The notes under the pieces were generated by a model. That model was not told the origin of the DNA and searched no databases. It saw nothing but the letters and a program-made list of their open reading frames with translations. The position numbers and the translations under genes are program-made. Source: Stenotrophomonas sp. MMGLT7 (GTDB taxonomy: Bacteria; Pseudomonadota; Gammaproteobacteria; Xanthomonadales; Xanthomonadaceae). From it: 64,000 nt of DNA. Shown piece by piece: positions 29,472 to 38,621 of the stretch (the first letter of the stretch is position 1; each line of letters starts with the position of its first letter). The DNA lies in the NCBI RefSeq assembly GCF_021168555.1, contig NZ_JAJOZS010000002.1, positions 124,001 to 188,000 on the forward strand. The letters run 5' to 3'.

Positions 29472-31928
29472 TCATTCCATCCGCAGCGCCTGCATCGGAT
29501 GTACCCGCGCGGCGCGCAGCGCCGGTACCAGCGTGGCCAGCAGGCCGGAGGCGGCCAGCACCGCCACCACCACCGCGATCGCCAGCGGATCGGCGGCATC
29601 CACGCCGAACAGGAAGCGCTGCAGCAGCCGCGCCGATGCCAGCGCCACCGCCAGGCCGATCGCCAGCCCCAGCGCCAGCTGCCGCGCGCTCTCGCCCAGC
29701 ACCTGCCGCAGCAGCCGCGCCGGCGGCGCGCCCAGCGCCGCGCGCACGCCGAACTCGTGCCGCCGCGCCGCCACCGATACCGCCATCACCGCGTACAGCC
29801 CGACCGCCGCCAGCAGCAGCGCCAGCGCCGAGAACACGCCCACCAGCAGCAGGTTGAGCTTCTGGTCGCGGGTGGTGGAGGCGACCACGGCCTGCATGGT
29901 CTGGACGTCGGTGATCGGCTGGCCGGGCGAAACCTGGCGGACCAGCTCGGGCAGACGCCGCATCAGTGCGGTTTCCATGCCGGGACGGACCTGCACCGCA
30001 TACTGCAATGGCATGTATTCGCGCAGCATGCCCCACAACTGCGGACTAAGCTGCCCAAGCGCGACATAGAGCACCGGCGGCGCGGGTTCTGCCGGGCCGT
30101 ACTGGCGCACGTCGCCGACCACGCCGACCACCCGCACCGGCACGAAGGCGTTCTCGCCCTCGGCCACGCGCACGATCTTGCCGAGCGCATCGCCGCCAAG
30201 GTACTCGCGGGCGAAAGCCTGGCTGACCACGCCGACCGACTCGCTGCCGACACGATCCAGCGTCGCGTCGAAGCCACGTCCGGCCAGCAGGGGAATGCCG
30301 AACACGTCAAGGAAGCCTGCACTCACCGGCCGGTACTGGACGCCGCTGCCGCGGCCGTCGGGAAACTCCATGTAGTTGTTGAACTGCGAGGCGGTGGGCA
30401 GGTTGGTGGACGCCCCGGCCAGTGCCGCGCCGGACTCGCGCTCCAGCGCCTGGAGCACGCCGCGCGCCTGCCGGCTCACCTCGGCGATGTCGCCCACCGC
30501 GCCGCGTACCGGCGAAAGGGTGAAGGTGACGATGGACCGGCTCTCGAACCCCATCGGCACCTGCGAGAGCCTGTGCAGGCTGTGCGCGAACAGCGATGCG
30601 CACAGCAGCAGCATCGCTGCCGCCGCGACCTGCACCACGATCAGGCCGCGCGCCAATTGTCCACCGCCGCGCCCCAACCCGCTCTGTCCCTCCCGGCCGA
30701 TATCTGCCAGCGCCGCACGGCGGCGCCCGCGCCATGCGCCGAGCATCGCCCCCGTCAGCGCCACCGCCACGCCGGCCATGCTTGCGAACCCGATTGCCGA
30801 CGCACTCAGCGCCGGCGGCTGTCCACGCAGCCATTCGAGCGGCACCCAACTGCCCAGCAGGCGCAGGCCGATCCAGCTCAGCACGACGCCCCCCAGCGCA
30901 CCGAGGACGCCCACCAACAGGGCCTCGGCGAACGCCGGCAGCGCCAGCCGCGCGGCCGGCGCTCCCATAGCCGCGCGCACCGCGGTGTCATGGTCGCGCG
31001 TCAGCGCGCGCAACAGCATCAGATTGCCGAGGTTGAATGCCGCGATCGCCAGCACGCACAAGGCCGCCGCCAGGAACATCCACAGCGCCCTGCCGGAGCG
31101 GCTGGCGAAGATGCTGTCGTGCAGCGGCAGCGCGGTGAAGCGCATCCGTTGCAGGAAACCGCGCTCGCGATCGGTGGTCATCTGGCCCGCGGCCACCCGC
31201 CGCATCGCCGCATCGGCCTCGGCCGTCGCCCCCGCCAACGAGGCATCCGCTGCGAGACGGCCGACGATGTGCTGGTTGGTCGCGGTGGACGTGCTGCCCG
31301 GATCGGGCTGCAAGGGCAGCATCAGGTCGAAGCGGTCCGGCCAGACGAAGGTGCTCGGCAGCACGCCGACGATCGGCACCGTCCTGCCTTCGACCAGCAG
31401 GGTCTTGCCGACGATCTCCGGATCGCCGCCGAGGCGCTGCCGCCACAGCTCGTAACCCAGGATCGCCGCCTGCGGCCCGTCGGGCCGATCCTCCTCCTCG
31501 CTGAAGTTGCGTCCCAGCAGCGGCTGCACGCCCAGCGTCTGCAGGAAGCCGCGGTCGGCGGACAGGCTTGGGACCACCTCGGCGACGTCGCCGCGGGCGA
31601 TGTTGCTGTTGCGGGTGAAGCCCAGCGACATGCCCGACGCGGCCAGGCTGCGCATGCGCTTGGTGGGTGGGTAGTAGCCCGGAGCACCGGCATTCCGCCC
31701 CGCCAGCCCCTCCACGTCGTCCATCTGCATCCCCAGCGTCACCAGCCGCTCGGCCTGCGGGAACGGCAGCGGCTTGAGCAGCGCCTGGTCGATCAGCGCG
31801 AACACCGTGGTCGAGGTCGCCACGCCCAGCGCCAGGGTCAGCGCCGCCAGCAGCAGGTAGCCCGGCCTCCGCAGCAGTCCGCGCCAGGCCTGGCCGGCCT
31901 CGTCGATCCATATCCGCGCCCGGCTCAT
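29472..31928 (-). CDS. ABC exporter permease, MacB/FtsX (ADOP-like) family
   Basis: 818 aa. It has two FtsX-type units, each a large extracytoplasmic MacB-PCD domain plus membrane helices: helix 1 at about 20-40, three helices around 270-400, a central helix about 420, then a second PCD and three C-terminal helices. This doubled form is typical of large permeases paired with LolD/MacB-type ATPases. The ATG overlaps the ATPase TGA (ATGA). With the membrane-fusion protein and TolC homologue it should form a tripartite pump; the substrate is unknown. Confidence 0.9.
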   Translation of the reverse strand: MSRARIWIDEAGQAWRGLLRRPGYLLLAALTLALGVATSTTVFALIDQALLKPLPFPQAERLVTLGMQMDDVEGLAGRNAGAPGYYPPTKRMRSLAASGMSLGFTRNSNIARGDVAEVVPSLSADRGFLQTLGVQPLLGRNFSEEEDRPDGPQAAILGYELWRQRLGGDPEIVGKTLLVEGRTVPIVGVLPSTFVWPDRFDLMLPLQPDPGSTSTATNQHIVGRLAADASLAGATAEADAAMRRVAAGQMTTDRERGFLQRMRFTALPLHDSIFASRSGRALWMFLAAALCVLAIAAFNLGNLMLLRALTRDHDTAVRAAMGAPAARLALPAFAEALLVGVLGALGGVVLSWIGLRLLGSWVPLEWLRGQPPALSASAIGFASMAGVAVALTGAMLGAWRGRRRAALADIGREGQSGLGRGGGQLARGLIVVQVAAAAMLLLCASLFAHSLHRLSQVPMGFESRSIVTFTLSPVRGAVGDIAEVSRQARGVLQALERESGAALAGASTNLPTASQFNNYMEFPDGRGSGVQYRPVSAGFLDVFGIPLLAGRGFDATLDRVGSESVGVVSQAFAREYLGGDALGKIVRVAEGENAFVPVRVVGVVGDVRQYGPAEPAPPVLYVALGQLSPQLWGMLREYMPLQYAVQVRPGMETALMRRLPELVRQVSPGQPITDVQTMQAVVASTTRDQKLNLLLVGVFSALALLLAAVGLYAVMAVSVAARRHEFGVRAALGAPPARLLRQVLGESARQLALGLAIGLAVALASARLLQRFLFGVDAADPLAIAVVVAVLAASGLLATLVPALRAARVHPMQALRME

Positions 31929-32674
31929 GCCGGCAGCACCGGCAGCGGCATGTCGCGCTCGTGCCGCAGCCGCTCGAAGCTGTCCTCGTCGACGATGCGG
32001 CCGTCGAGCATGTGCACGATGCGCGCGGCGCGGCGGGCGAAGGCGGTGTCGTGGGTGACCATGCACAGCGTGGCGCCGCCGGCGTGCAGCTGTTCGAGCA
32101 GTTGCATCACCGCCTCGCCGTTGTGGCTGTCGAGGTTGCCGGTGGGCTCGTCGGCGAGCAGGATCGCCGGGTCGCCGGCCAGCGCGCGCGCCACCGCCAC
32201 GCGCTGCTGCTGGCCGCCGGAGAGCTGGCCGGGGTAGTGGCGGGCGCGGTGGTTCATGCCGACCAGTTCCAGCACCTCGCGCACGCGCTGGCGCGCGACG
32301 CCGCGGTCGTAGTCGTCGCGGTAGGTCAGCGGCAGCGCCACGTTCTCCTCCACGGTGAGGTCGGCGATCAGGTTGAAGGCCTGGAAGATGAAGCCGATCT
32401 CGCCGTTGCGCACCCGGGCGCGGGCGCGCGCGTCGAGTTCGGCGACGTTGCGCCCGTCGAGCCGGTAGCTGCCGCCGCTGGGCGCGTCGAGCAGGCCCAG
32501 GATCGACAGCAGCGTGGACTTGCCGCAGCCGGACGGCCCGGTGATGGCGACGAAGTCGCCGCGCGCGATGTCCAGCGCGATGTCCGACAGCGCGTGGGTC
32601 TCCACCTCGTCGGTGTGGAAGATCTTGCCCAGTCCGTCCAGCCGGATCAGCGGGGAAGCCTCGGTGTCCTGCAT
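31925..32674 (-). CDS. ABC exporter ATPase, MacB/LolD type
   Basis: 249 aa. Walker A is GPSGCGKST, signature LSGGQQQRVAVARAL, Walker B/D-loop LLADEPTGNLD and switch His in VTHD. ATG at 32674 is chosen because GGAG lies 9 bases upstream; ATG 32689 and a TTG at 32695 are in-frame alternatives without a Shine-Dalgarno. It powers the MacB-type permease by mechanotransmission. It lies 24 bases downstream of the membrane-fusion gene in the sigma-54-controlled operon. Confidence 0.93.
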   Translation of the reverse strand: MQDTEASPLIRLDGLGKIFHTDEVETHALSDIALDIARGDFVAITGPSGCGKSTLLSILGLLDAPSGGSYRLDGRNVAELDARARARVRNGEIGFIFQAFNLIADLTVEENVALPLTYRDDYDRGVARQRVREVLELVGMNHRARHYPGQLSGGQQQRVAVARALAGDPAILLADEPTGNLDSHNGEAVMQLLEQLHAGGATLCMVTHDTAFARRAARIVHMLDGRIVDEDSFERLRHERDMPLPVLPA

Positions 32675-32698
32675 CGGTGAAGTCTCCATGGTCAAATG

Positions 32699-33952
32699 TC
32701 AGCGTAGCCGCAGGCGGTCGTAGCCGTTCCAGCGGTTGGTGTCGGAAAGCACGACCTCATCGCCCGGCGCCAGCCCGGCGCGCACTTCGATGCGGTCGCT
32801 GGAAGCGCCGCCATAGCGCACCTGCACGCGGCGCGCGGTGGCTTCGCCGGAACGCAGCACGAACAGCGTCCCGCTGCCGTCCGGCGCGGCCAGGGACGGG
32901 CGGCCGATGCTGACCACGTCCTTCAACGTGCCCAGCAGGATGCGTCCGTCGACGCTGAGGTCCGGGCGCGCGCCGGCCGGCAGCGCCGCGTCGAAGGCGA
33001 CATCGACCACCACGCTGCCGTCGCGCACCGCCGGATCGACCCGCACCAGGTGCCCCGGCACGACCCCGTTGCGGGTGTCCACGCTGACCGGCAGCTGCAG
33101 CGCCAGGTCCTTGGCCAGCACCTCGGGCACCTGCAGGCGTGCGATCAGCGCATCCGGACGCGCCACCCGTGCCAGCTTGGCGCCGGCCTCGACCTGCTGC
33201 CCCGGCTCCACGTCCACCTGCTGCAGGATGCCGTCGATGCCGGCACGCACCTGCAGCGCGGCCACCTGGCGACGGGCGATGTCGAGCGCGCTGGCGGCCT
33301 CGTCGCGGCGGGCGCCGGCGGCGCGCAGTTGCGCGGCCATGTTCTGTCCGAACGCCGCCACCCGCTCGCCCTCGATGCGGGCGCGCTCGCCGTTCTGCCG
33401 CTCGGCGATCTGGCTCTGCCGCAGGTCGATGCCGGAGATCGCGCCGCCATCGTGCGCGCGCTGGTAGGCCTGGGCCTTGATCCTGGCCAGTTCCAGCTCG
33501 CTTTGCGCCTGCGCCCGCAGCGCCTGCTGGTCCAGCAGCTGCGAGGCCAGCGAGGTGCGCGTCGCGGCCATGTCCGCCTCGGCGCCGGCCAGGCTGGCCT
33601 GCGCCTTCTGCAGGTTGGCCTGCAGTTCCGGGTTGACCAGCTCCAGGACCAGGGTATCGGCCTGCACCTGCTCGCCCGCCTGCGCCGCCACGCGCTGCAC
33701 GCTGGCGGTGGCGCCGGCGACGATCCAGCGGATGTCGCTGGGCACCAGCGTGCCGCTGGCGCGGATCTCGCGCTTCATGTCGCCGCGCTGCACGCGCTCG
33801 ATCCACAGTTCGTTGCGGGCCACGCTTGGCGCGGCCCTGCCCAGGCCGAACGCGGCTATCGCGGCCAGCACGGCCAGCGATGCGGCGGCGATGGCCCAGC
33901 GCACGCGGCGGCGCTTCCAGAAGGGGACGGCGGAGGGCTTGGCGATATCCAT
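32699..33952 (-). CDS. Periplasmic membrane-fusion (HlyD/MacA-type) protein of the exporter
   Basis: 417 aa. An N-terminal membrane anchor (about residues 20-41) precedes a lipoyl half-motif, a long coiled-coil hairpin (about 105-215, rich in A/Q/E/R), the second lipoyl half (AGIDGILQQVDVEPGQQVEAG) and beta-barrel/MP domains. It bridges the inner-membrane ABC pump to TolC. The ATG at 33952 has no Shine-Dalgarno and lies about where a transcript from the sigma-54 promoter at 33964-33979 would begin, so translation may be leaderless. First gene of the exporter operon. Confidence 0.9.
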   Translation of the reverse strand: MDIAKPSAVPFWKRRRVRWAIAAASLAVLAAIAAFGLGRAAPSVARNELWIERVQRGDMKREIRASGTLVPSDIRWIVAGATASVQRVAAQAGEQVQADTLVLELVNPELQANLQKAQASLAGAEADMAATRTSLASQLLDQQALRAQAQSELELARIKAQAYQRAHDGGAISGIDLRQSQIAERQNGERARIEGERVAAFGQNMAAQLRAAGARRDEAASALDIARRQVAALQVRAGIDGILQQVDVEPGQQVEAGAKLARVARPDALIARLQVPEVLAKDLALQLPVSVDTRNGVVPGHLVRVDPAVRDGSVVVDVAFDAALPAGARPDLSVDGRILLGTLKDVVSIGRPSLAAPDGSGTLFVLRSGEATARRVQVRYGGASSDRIEVRAGLAPGDEVVLSDTNRWNGYDRLRLR

Positions 33953-33963
33953 GCCGGGGTTTG

Positions 33964-33979
33964 AGCACGGAGCGTGCCA
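33964..33979 (-). promoter_or_regulatory. Sigma-54 promoter of the exporter operon
   Basis: Minus strand TGGCACGCTCCGTGCT. It matches TGGCACGN4TTGCW except for one T, with the strict GG-N10-GC spacing. The expected transcription start is within a base or two of the membrane-fusion ATG at 33952. The operon encodes its own sigma-54 activator. Confidence 0.8.
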
Positions 33980-34052
33980 GTTGTCCGACGCGATGCCGAC
34001 GCCCGCCATTGCTGGGTTTCGCGCCACGCACTGTCCGTGTCCGGCCGGATGG

Positions 34053-34070
34053 ACGTCCGCTTGCGGACAT
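34053..34070. promoter_or_regulatory. Palindromic candidate enhancer (UAS) for the NtrC-type regulator
   Basis: ACGTCCGCTTGCGGACAT contains perfect arms GTCCGC/GCGGAC around TT. Extra TGTCCG and CGGACA half-sites lie at 34032-34042 and 34071-34087. The site is about 75 bases upstream of the exporter -24 element and about 280 from the tolC -24 element, suitable for an enhancer shared by divergent sigma-54 promoters. Binding is inferred. Confidence 0.6.
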
Positions 34071-34346
34071 CGGACATCCGGAAACGGACGGGAATCGCGA
34101 CTCGGTTCGGCCGGTTTCCTTGTGCCAGGGCCCGGCCGGTGCCGGATGACGGCGATCGACGCCGCCCTTCCACCGGCAGCAGGATGCAGCCCCCAATGTC
34201 GCGCAAAGCCCCGTGGTGCCTGGCCCACGCCCCCTTCAACGCATCCTCGCCCGCCTGCTCCAAGGCGATCTCCCCGGGGCTACAGGGCCGACCGGCATGC
34301 GGCCGCGGCCGTCCCGCACGCAAGCGGGACGTCGCCTGCCGGCCGC

Positions 34347-34362
34347 TGGCACGGTACCTGCG
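34347..34362 (+). promoter_or_regulatory. Sigma-54 promoter of the tolC-like gene
   Basis: TGGCACGGTACCTGCG keeps TGGCACG and the GG-N10-GC spacing, with CT in place of TT at -14/-13. The predicted start is about 22 bases before the ATG at 34396, which has AGGA upstream. Confidence 0.72.
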
Positions 34363-34395
34363 TCCTGCAGCGCATCCTCCGCCGTACAGGACGCC

Positions 34396-35736
34396 ATGAA
34401 GACCTCCCTGCTGCTTGCCCACCTCGCGCTCGCCTGCGCCCTGTATGCGGCTCCGGCACGCGCCGAAGACCTGATGGACCTGCTGCGGCTGGCCGTCGCC
34501 GAGGACCCGACCCTGGCCCAGGCCGACGCCGGCAAGCGCGCCACCGACCAGAACGTGCCGATCGGACGCTCCGCGCTGCTGCCGCAGGCCACGCTGCAGC
34601 AGCAGCTCGTCGATACCCGCGGCGGCACCCTGGACGACCACGCGGGCCATCTGCGCGAACGCCAGCTCGGCGGCAGCGTGACCCAGACGCTGTTCAACCT
34701 GTCCGACCTGGCCACGCTGAGGCAGGCCAAGGCCGAGGCCGCCGCCGGCGAGGAAGACCTGCGCGGCGCCCGCCTGGACCTGTTCATGCGCCTGGCGCAG
34801 GCCTACTTCGACGTGCTCGTGGCGCAGGACCAGCTCAGGACCTACGACGCCTACGAGGACGCCTACCGGCGCCAGTACGAGCAGACCAGCGTCCGCTACG
34901 AGCAGGGACTGTCGGCCGAAGTCGACATGAACCAGGCCAAGGCCTACTGGCTCAGCATCAAGGCCCAGCGCATCGCGGTGGAGAACGCGCTGGAGAGCAG
35001 CCGCCAGGCGCTGGCAAGGATCGTAGGCCGCCCGCCGGGCACGCTGGCGGTGCTGCGCGAGGACTTCCCGATGCAGATGCCGGTACCGGCCGACGCCGAC
35101 GCCTGGGTCGCCCAGGCCGCACAGCGCAGCCCGGCCATCGGCGCAGACGCGCAAACCCTGCGCGCGGCCGAGCACGCGGTGACCGCGGCACGCGGCGGCC
35201 ACCTGCCCACGTTGGCCGCCAGTTTCAGCTACGGCAGGACCGGCCAGTGGTACACCCGCGCCGCCAGCGATCCCAGCTACGGCCGCGACGAGGCGGCGGT
35301 CGGCCTGACCCTGAGCTTCCCGCTCTACAGCGGCGGGCGGGTGCATGCGCAGGTACGCCAGGCGCTGGCGCAGCGCGACCAGGCCGCCGGCGCGCTGGAA
35401 GGCAGCCGTCGCCAGGCCGAGTACGAGGTGCGCACCTACTACAAGGCCTTGGAACAGGGCGTGGCGCAGGTCGAGGCGGCGCGGCTGGCGATGTCCGCCG
35501 CCAGCGACTCGGTGCGGGCGATGCAGATGGGCTACGAGATCGGCACCCAGAGCCTGACCAACCTGGTGGTGGCCATCGGCCAGCTGGCCAACACCCAGAG
35601 CCAGTATTCATCGCTGCGCCACCAGTTCGTGATGGACCAGTTGCTGCTCAGGCAGGCCGCCGGCGTGCTCGCCGAGACCGACATCGAGGAGATCAATCGC
35701 TGGCTGCAGCGCGCCCCTGCCCCGGCCGCACCGTAG
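34396..35736 (+). CDS. TolC-family outer-membrane efflux protein
   Basis: 446 aa. A signal peptide (1-23, ALYAAPARA) precedes two OEP repeats of roughly 200 residues each, with long helical stretches (for example 125-190 and 330-430) and amphipathic strand pairs near TLQQQLVDT and LTLSFPLYSGGRV. It forms the trimeric outer-membrane channel of a tripartite exporter. It is divergent from the membrane-fusion, ATPase and permease genes and shares their regulatory region, so it most likely serves that pump. Confidence 0.92.
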   Translation: MKTSLLLAHLALACALYAAPARAEDLMDLLRLAVAEDPTLAQADAGKRATDQNVPIGRSALLPQATLQQQLVDTRGGTLDDHAGHLRERQLGGSVTQTLFNLSDLATLRQAKAEAAAGEEDLRGARLDLFMRLAQAYFDVLVAQDQLRTYDAYEDAYRRQYEQTSVRYEQGLSAEVDMNQAKAYWLSIKAQRIAVENALESSRQALARIVGRPPGTLAVLREDFPMQMPVPADADAWVAQAAQRSPAIGADAQTLRAAEHAVTAARGGHLPTLAASFSYGRTGQWYTRAASDPSYGRDEAAVGLTLSFPLYSGGRVHAQVRQALAQRDQAAGALEGSRRQAEYEVRTYYKALEQGVAQVEAARLAMSAASDSVRAMQMGYEIGTQSLTNLVVAIGQLANTQSQYSSLRHQFVMDQLLLRQAAGVLAETDIEEINRWLQRAPAPAAP

Positions 35737-36488
35737 GCGTGGCGGCATTGCAAGGCCACGTGCGTACGTACGTACGCAGGCTTGCACGACGCCGGAAGCC
35801 GTCGCGCTCTTTCTCCAGACGTCATTCCCGCGTACGCGCGCTGCTGCCCGGCAGAACTCCAGGCAAGCGGAGGCCCCTGGACATTGCCGCAATCGGCCCG
35901 GGCTCCCCCTTCTCCCGCTTGCGGGGGAAGGAGCCCGAAGGGCGGATGGGGGCTGCTTGGAGCATCGGTAAGCAACAGCAAAAGCACCCTCATCCGGCGC
36001 TGCGCGCCACCTTCTCCCATGAACGGGAGAAGGGAGACTCCGCGGCGATTCCGGATGAGCGAGCGCCGTTCCCTTCTCCCGCTTGCGGGGGAAGGTGCCC
36101 GAAGGGCGGATGGGGGCTGTTCGGAGCATCGGGAAGCAACAACAAAAGCCCCCTCATCCGGCGCTGCGCGCCACCTTCTCCCGTGAACGGGAGAAGGGAG
36201 ACTCCGCGGCGATTCCGGATGAGCGAGCGCCGTTCCCTTCTCCCGCTTGCGGGGGAAGGAGCCCGAAGGGCGGATGGGGGCTGGTCCAGGCATGGGAAAG
36301 CCACAGCAAAAGCACCCTCATCCGGCGCTGCGCGCCACCTTCTCCCGTGAACGGGAGAAGGGAGACTCCGCGGCAATTCCGGATGAGCGAGCGCCGTTCC
36401 CTTCTCCCGCTTGCGGGAGAAGGGACGGCTGGCTATTGCTGATTTCTCCCTCAAGGCGCAGCTCGCACCCGGATATCTCCACCAGCTC
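35737..36488. repeat. Array of long repeat C between tolC and the DUF3014 gene
   Basis: About four units of repeat C occur between 35907 and 36424, starting at about 35907, 36069, 36234 and 36397 (the last is half). Each has the CCCGCTTGCGGG and CCCGTGAACGGG stems. Before the array, CGTACGTACGTACG (about 35763-35778) is a short alternating purine-pyrimidine tract. The two flanking genes converge here; no gene seen. Confidence 0.9.
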
Positions 36489-37301
36489 TCAAGTCCGCGC
36501 CAGCGCCGCGCGCAGCCGGCGCAGCTGCGCCTTCACCGCGGCCTCCTGCTCCGGCCCCAGGCGGACCAGCGCCTTCTGCCCCACCGACAGCGATTCCAGC
36601 GCCGGATCGACGAAGCGGTACTTGCCGCTGTCGTTGAGCTGCAGGGCCGGCGGCTGCGCCGGCTCCGGTGCCTGCAGCAAGTGGTCGATCACCTGCACCA
36701 GGCGGTCGTTGAAGTAGCCCTGCGTGCCCAGCTCGGCGTAGGCCTGCTGGAACAGCGGATAGAAGTGCGCATAGGTTGCCGCCGCGCGCCCGGCATCGAT
36801 CCGCGTGAATGCCTGCACGTAGGGTGCGTAGCGCTGCGCATTCGCCGCCGCCAGCGTCGTTCCGGCCTCGGACGCGTCCACGCCCAGCGTCCCAGGCACC
36901 GGCGTCACCGCCAGCGCGCGCGTGGCGATGCGCGGCTGGGTCAGGTTGTCCACCATGACCACCAGGCGCTGGACGAGATGGTCGCGGATCAGCAGGGCGA
37001 GCGCATCGTCGCCGTCGGCCAGCCCGGAAAGCGCCTCCCACGCCGCTGCATCGCTGTCGGCCAGGGCCGGCAATGCCGGTGCCGCCGCGTCGTCGCTGGA
37101 TACCGGGTGCTGGATCGCCGGCTCCCCGTTCGCCGCGGGGTCGGCCGGCGCACCCGCCGCGGGTGCGAGTGCGGCTCCCGTGGCCGGTGCTTCCTCGGCT
37201 ACCTGCCCGGCCTGCTGCCGGGGCCAGAACAGCCACCATCCCAATCCGGCCACCAGCACGATGCCGAGGATCCACGGCCAGAGCGTCTGCCGCTGCGTCA
37301 T
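36489..37301 (-). CDS. DUF3014 domain protein, membrane anchored
   Basis: 270 aa. One N-terminal membrane helix (about 9-26, ending LFWPRQ) is followed by an Ala/Pro-rich linker (27-85) and a conserved C-terminal domain with RDHLVQRLVVMVDNLTQP, YVQAFTRIDAGRAAATYAHFYPLFQQAY-type helix and QLNDSGKYRFVDPALE. These match the DUF3014 family, of unknown function, common in gammaproteobacteria. It lies alone between a repeat array and a divergently spaced GNAT gene. Confidence 0.85.
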   Translation of the reverse strand: MTQRQTLWPWILGIVLVAGLGWWLFWPRQQAGQVAEEAPATGAALAPAAGAPADPAANGEPAIQHPVSSDDAAAPALPALADSDAAAWEALSGLADGDDALALLIRDHLVQRLVVMVDNLTQPRIATRALAVTPVPGTLGVDASEAGTTLAAANAQRYAPYVQAFTRIDAGRAAATYAHFYPLFQQAYAELGTQGYFNDRLVQVIDHLLQAPEPAQPPALQLNDSGKYRFVDPALESLSVGQKALVRLGPEQEAAVKAQLRRLRAALART

Positions 37302-37495
37302 TCGCCACTCCTGTCTTTCGATGTCGTCAGCCTATTGGGACAACGTCGATTGCCCAGGGTTCCGGAAGTCTGCCGCAGGCCGGCCATGCAGGGTTGCCAC
37401 GCGAACAATCCGTCGTGGACATCAGGCCGGCTACGGCCTGCTGCGGGTCGATGCCTACGACACGCAGGGCATCCCGCACGGCACCGTGCGGCCGC

Positions 37496-37981
37496 TCAGT
37501 CGAGCGCCAGGTGCAGGAACTGGTTGAATTCGCTGGCCGTGTAATCCGAGAACGCCGGTCCGTTGCGGAAGCCGCGGCGGCGATACAGCGCCAGCGCCGG
37601 CTCGAACGACGGCCCGCTGCCGGTTTCCAGGCTGAGCCGCCTCACCCCGCGGCTCCGTGCCGCCGCGATGATGTGCTCCAGCATCGCCGCCGCGGCCCCC
37701 TGGCGCAGATGGCGCGGATGGGTGCGCATGGACTTGAGCTCGGCGTCGTGGCCGCCGAGCATCTTCAGCGCGCCGACCGCGACCGGCTCCCCGTCGCGCC
37801 AGGCCGTCCACACCGTCACGCCCGGCTGCCGCAGTCCCGACAGGTCCAGCGCGTACACGCTGCCCGCCGGCGAATTGGCATGCATCTGCTGCAGGTGGTA
37901 GGCCAGCAGTTCGCGTGTCGGCGCGCCGGACAGGTCGTCCTCGCGGATGTCGAAGGTCGGTGCGGCGACGGACGTGTTCAC
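37496..37981 (-). CDS. GNAT-family N-acetyltransferase
   Basis: 161 aa. The acetyl-CoA-binding motif A appears as MRTHPRHLRQGAAAAMLEHI, and LYRRRGFRNGPAF is a typical motif B end. The GTG at 37981 has GGAG at 8 bases and gives the usual length; the frame extends upstream without a better start. Similar proteins acetylate small amines or protein N-termini; the substrate is unknown. It lies 63 bases downstream of a DUF3574 lipoprotein gene on the same strand. Confidence 0.88.
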   Translation of the reverse strand: MNTSVAAPTFDIREDDLSGAPTRELLAYHLQQMHANSPAGSVYALDLSGLRQPGVTVWTAWRDGEPVAVGALKMLGGHDAELKSMRTHPRHLRQGAAAAMLEHIIAAARSRGVRRLSLETGSGPSFEPALALYRRRGFRNGPAFSDYTASEFNQFLHLALD

Positions 37982-38044
37982 TCGGGGAACTCCATGGCAG
38001 GGAGGGCAAAAGATTCTCGCCACATGCGGGTCGAGTCCATCGCC

Positions 38045-38521
38045 TCAGAACGACACCTCGACCGGCTGCCGCGACCACAACACCGATTGGTGGCCGGTGG
38101 CCTGCTTCCACGCCAGCCGGATCGCCTCGATGTCGTTGCGCCGCTGCGGCGTGTCCTCGTGCAGGATCACCAGCACCTTGGTCGCCAGCCGGTTGGGCTC
38201 GGCGGCACCGCGGAACAGCCACTGGCCGTAGGCGTCCAACACGGTCAGGCCATCGGGAAAGCGCGGCGTGACCTCCTTGTCGAGGAACGCGCGCCATTGC
38301 GCCTCGCCGATCCTCTCGGTCTGCGGGCGGGCGGCCGGGCCGCTTTCCTCGCCCACGCCGAAGTACAGCTCGCTGCGCACCCAGCCGCCGGCCTGCGCCG
38401 GACGCGCGGCATCGCCCTGCAGCGCAGCCGTGGGGGCGCCGGAGGCGGCAGGGGGCGCCACGCTGGCACAGGAGGCCAGCGCCAGGCTCGCGGCCAGCAA
38501 CGCGGTGCGGATCATCGTCAT
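38045..38521 (-). CDS. DUF3574 lipoprotein
   Basis: 158 aa. A lipoprotein signal (MTMIRTALLAASLALASC, lipobox Cys18) is followed by a DUF3574-type domain: WVRSELYFGVG, FLDKEVTPRFPDGLTVLDAYGQW and KVLVILHED. ATG at 38521 has GAGGAAA 8 bases upstream. Function unknown; probably anchored in the outer membrane. It diverges from the large TonB-dependent receptor gene, sharing a 216-base intergenic region. Confidence 0.85.
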   Translation of the reverse strand: MTMIRTALLAASLALASCASVAPPAASGAPTAALQGDAARPAQAGGWVRSELYFGVGEESGPAARPQTERIGEAQWRAFLDKEVTPRFPDGLTVLDAYGQWLFRGAAEPNRLATKVLVILHEDTPQRRNDIEAIRLAWKQATGHQSVLWSRQPVEVSF

Positions 38522-38621
38522 CGATAGGTTTCCTCGGGTCTGCCCAGGTGCGGCCACATGAGCGTCGGTGATGGAGTCATGGCGGCCGCATTCGACTTTC
38601 GGCTCGCCCTCGGCTTAACGG

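Noticed and set aside
34023-34041. A second sigma-54 promoter for the exporter operon (minus-strand TGGCGCGAAACCCAGC)
   Set aside because: Spacing is 11 instead of 10 and the -24 element is weaker than the one at 33964-33979.
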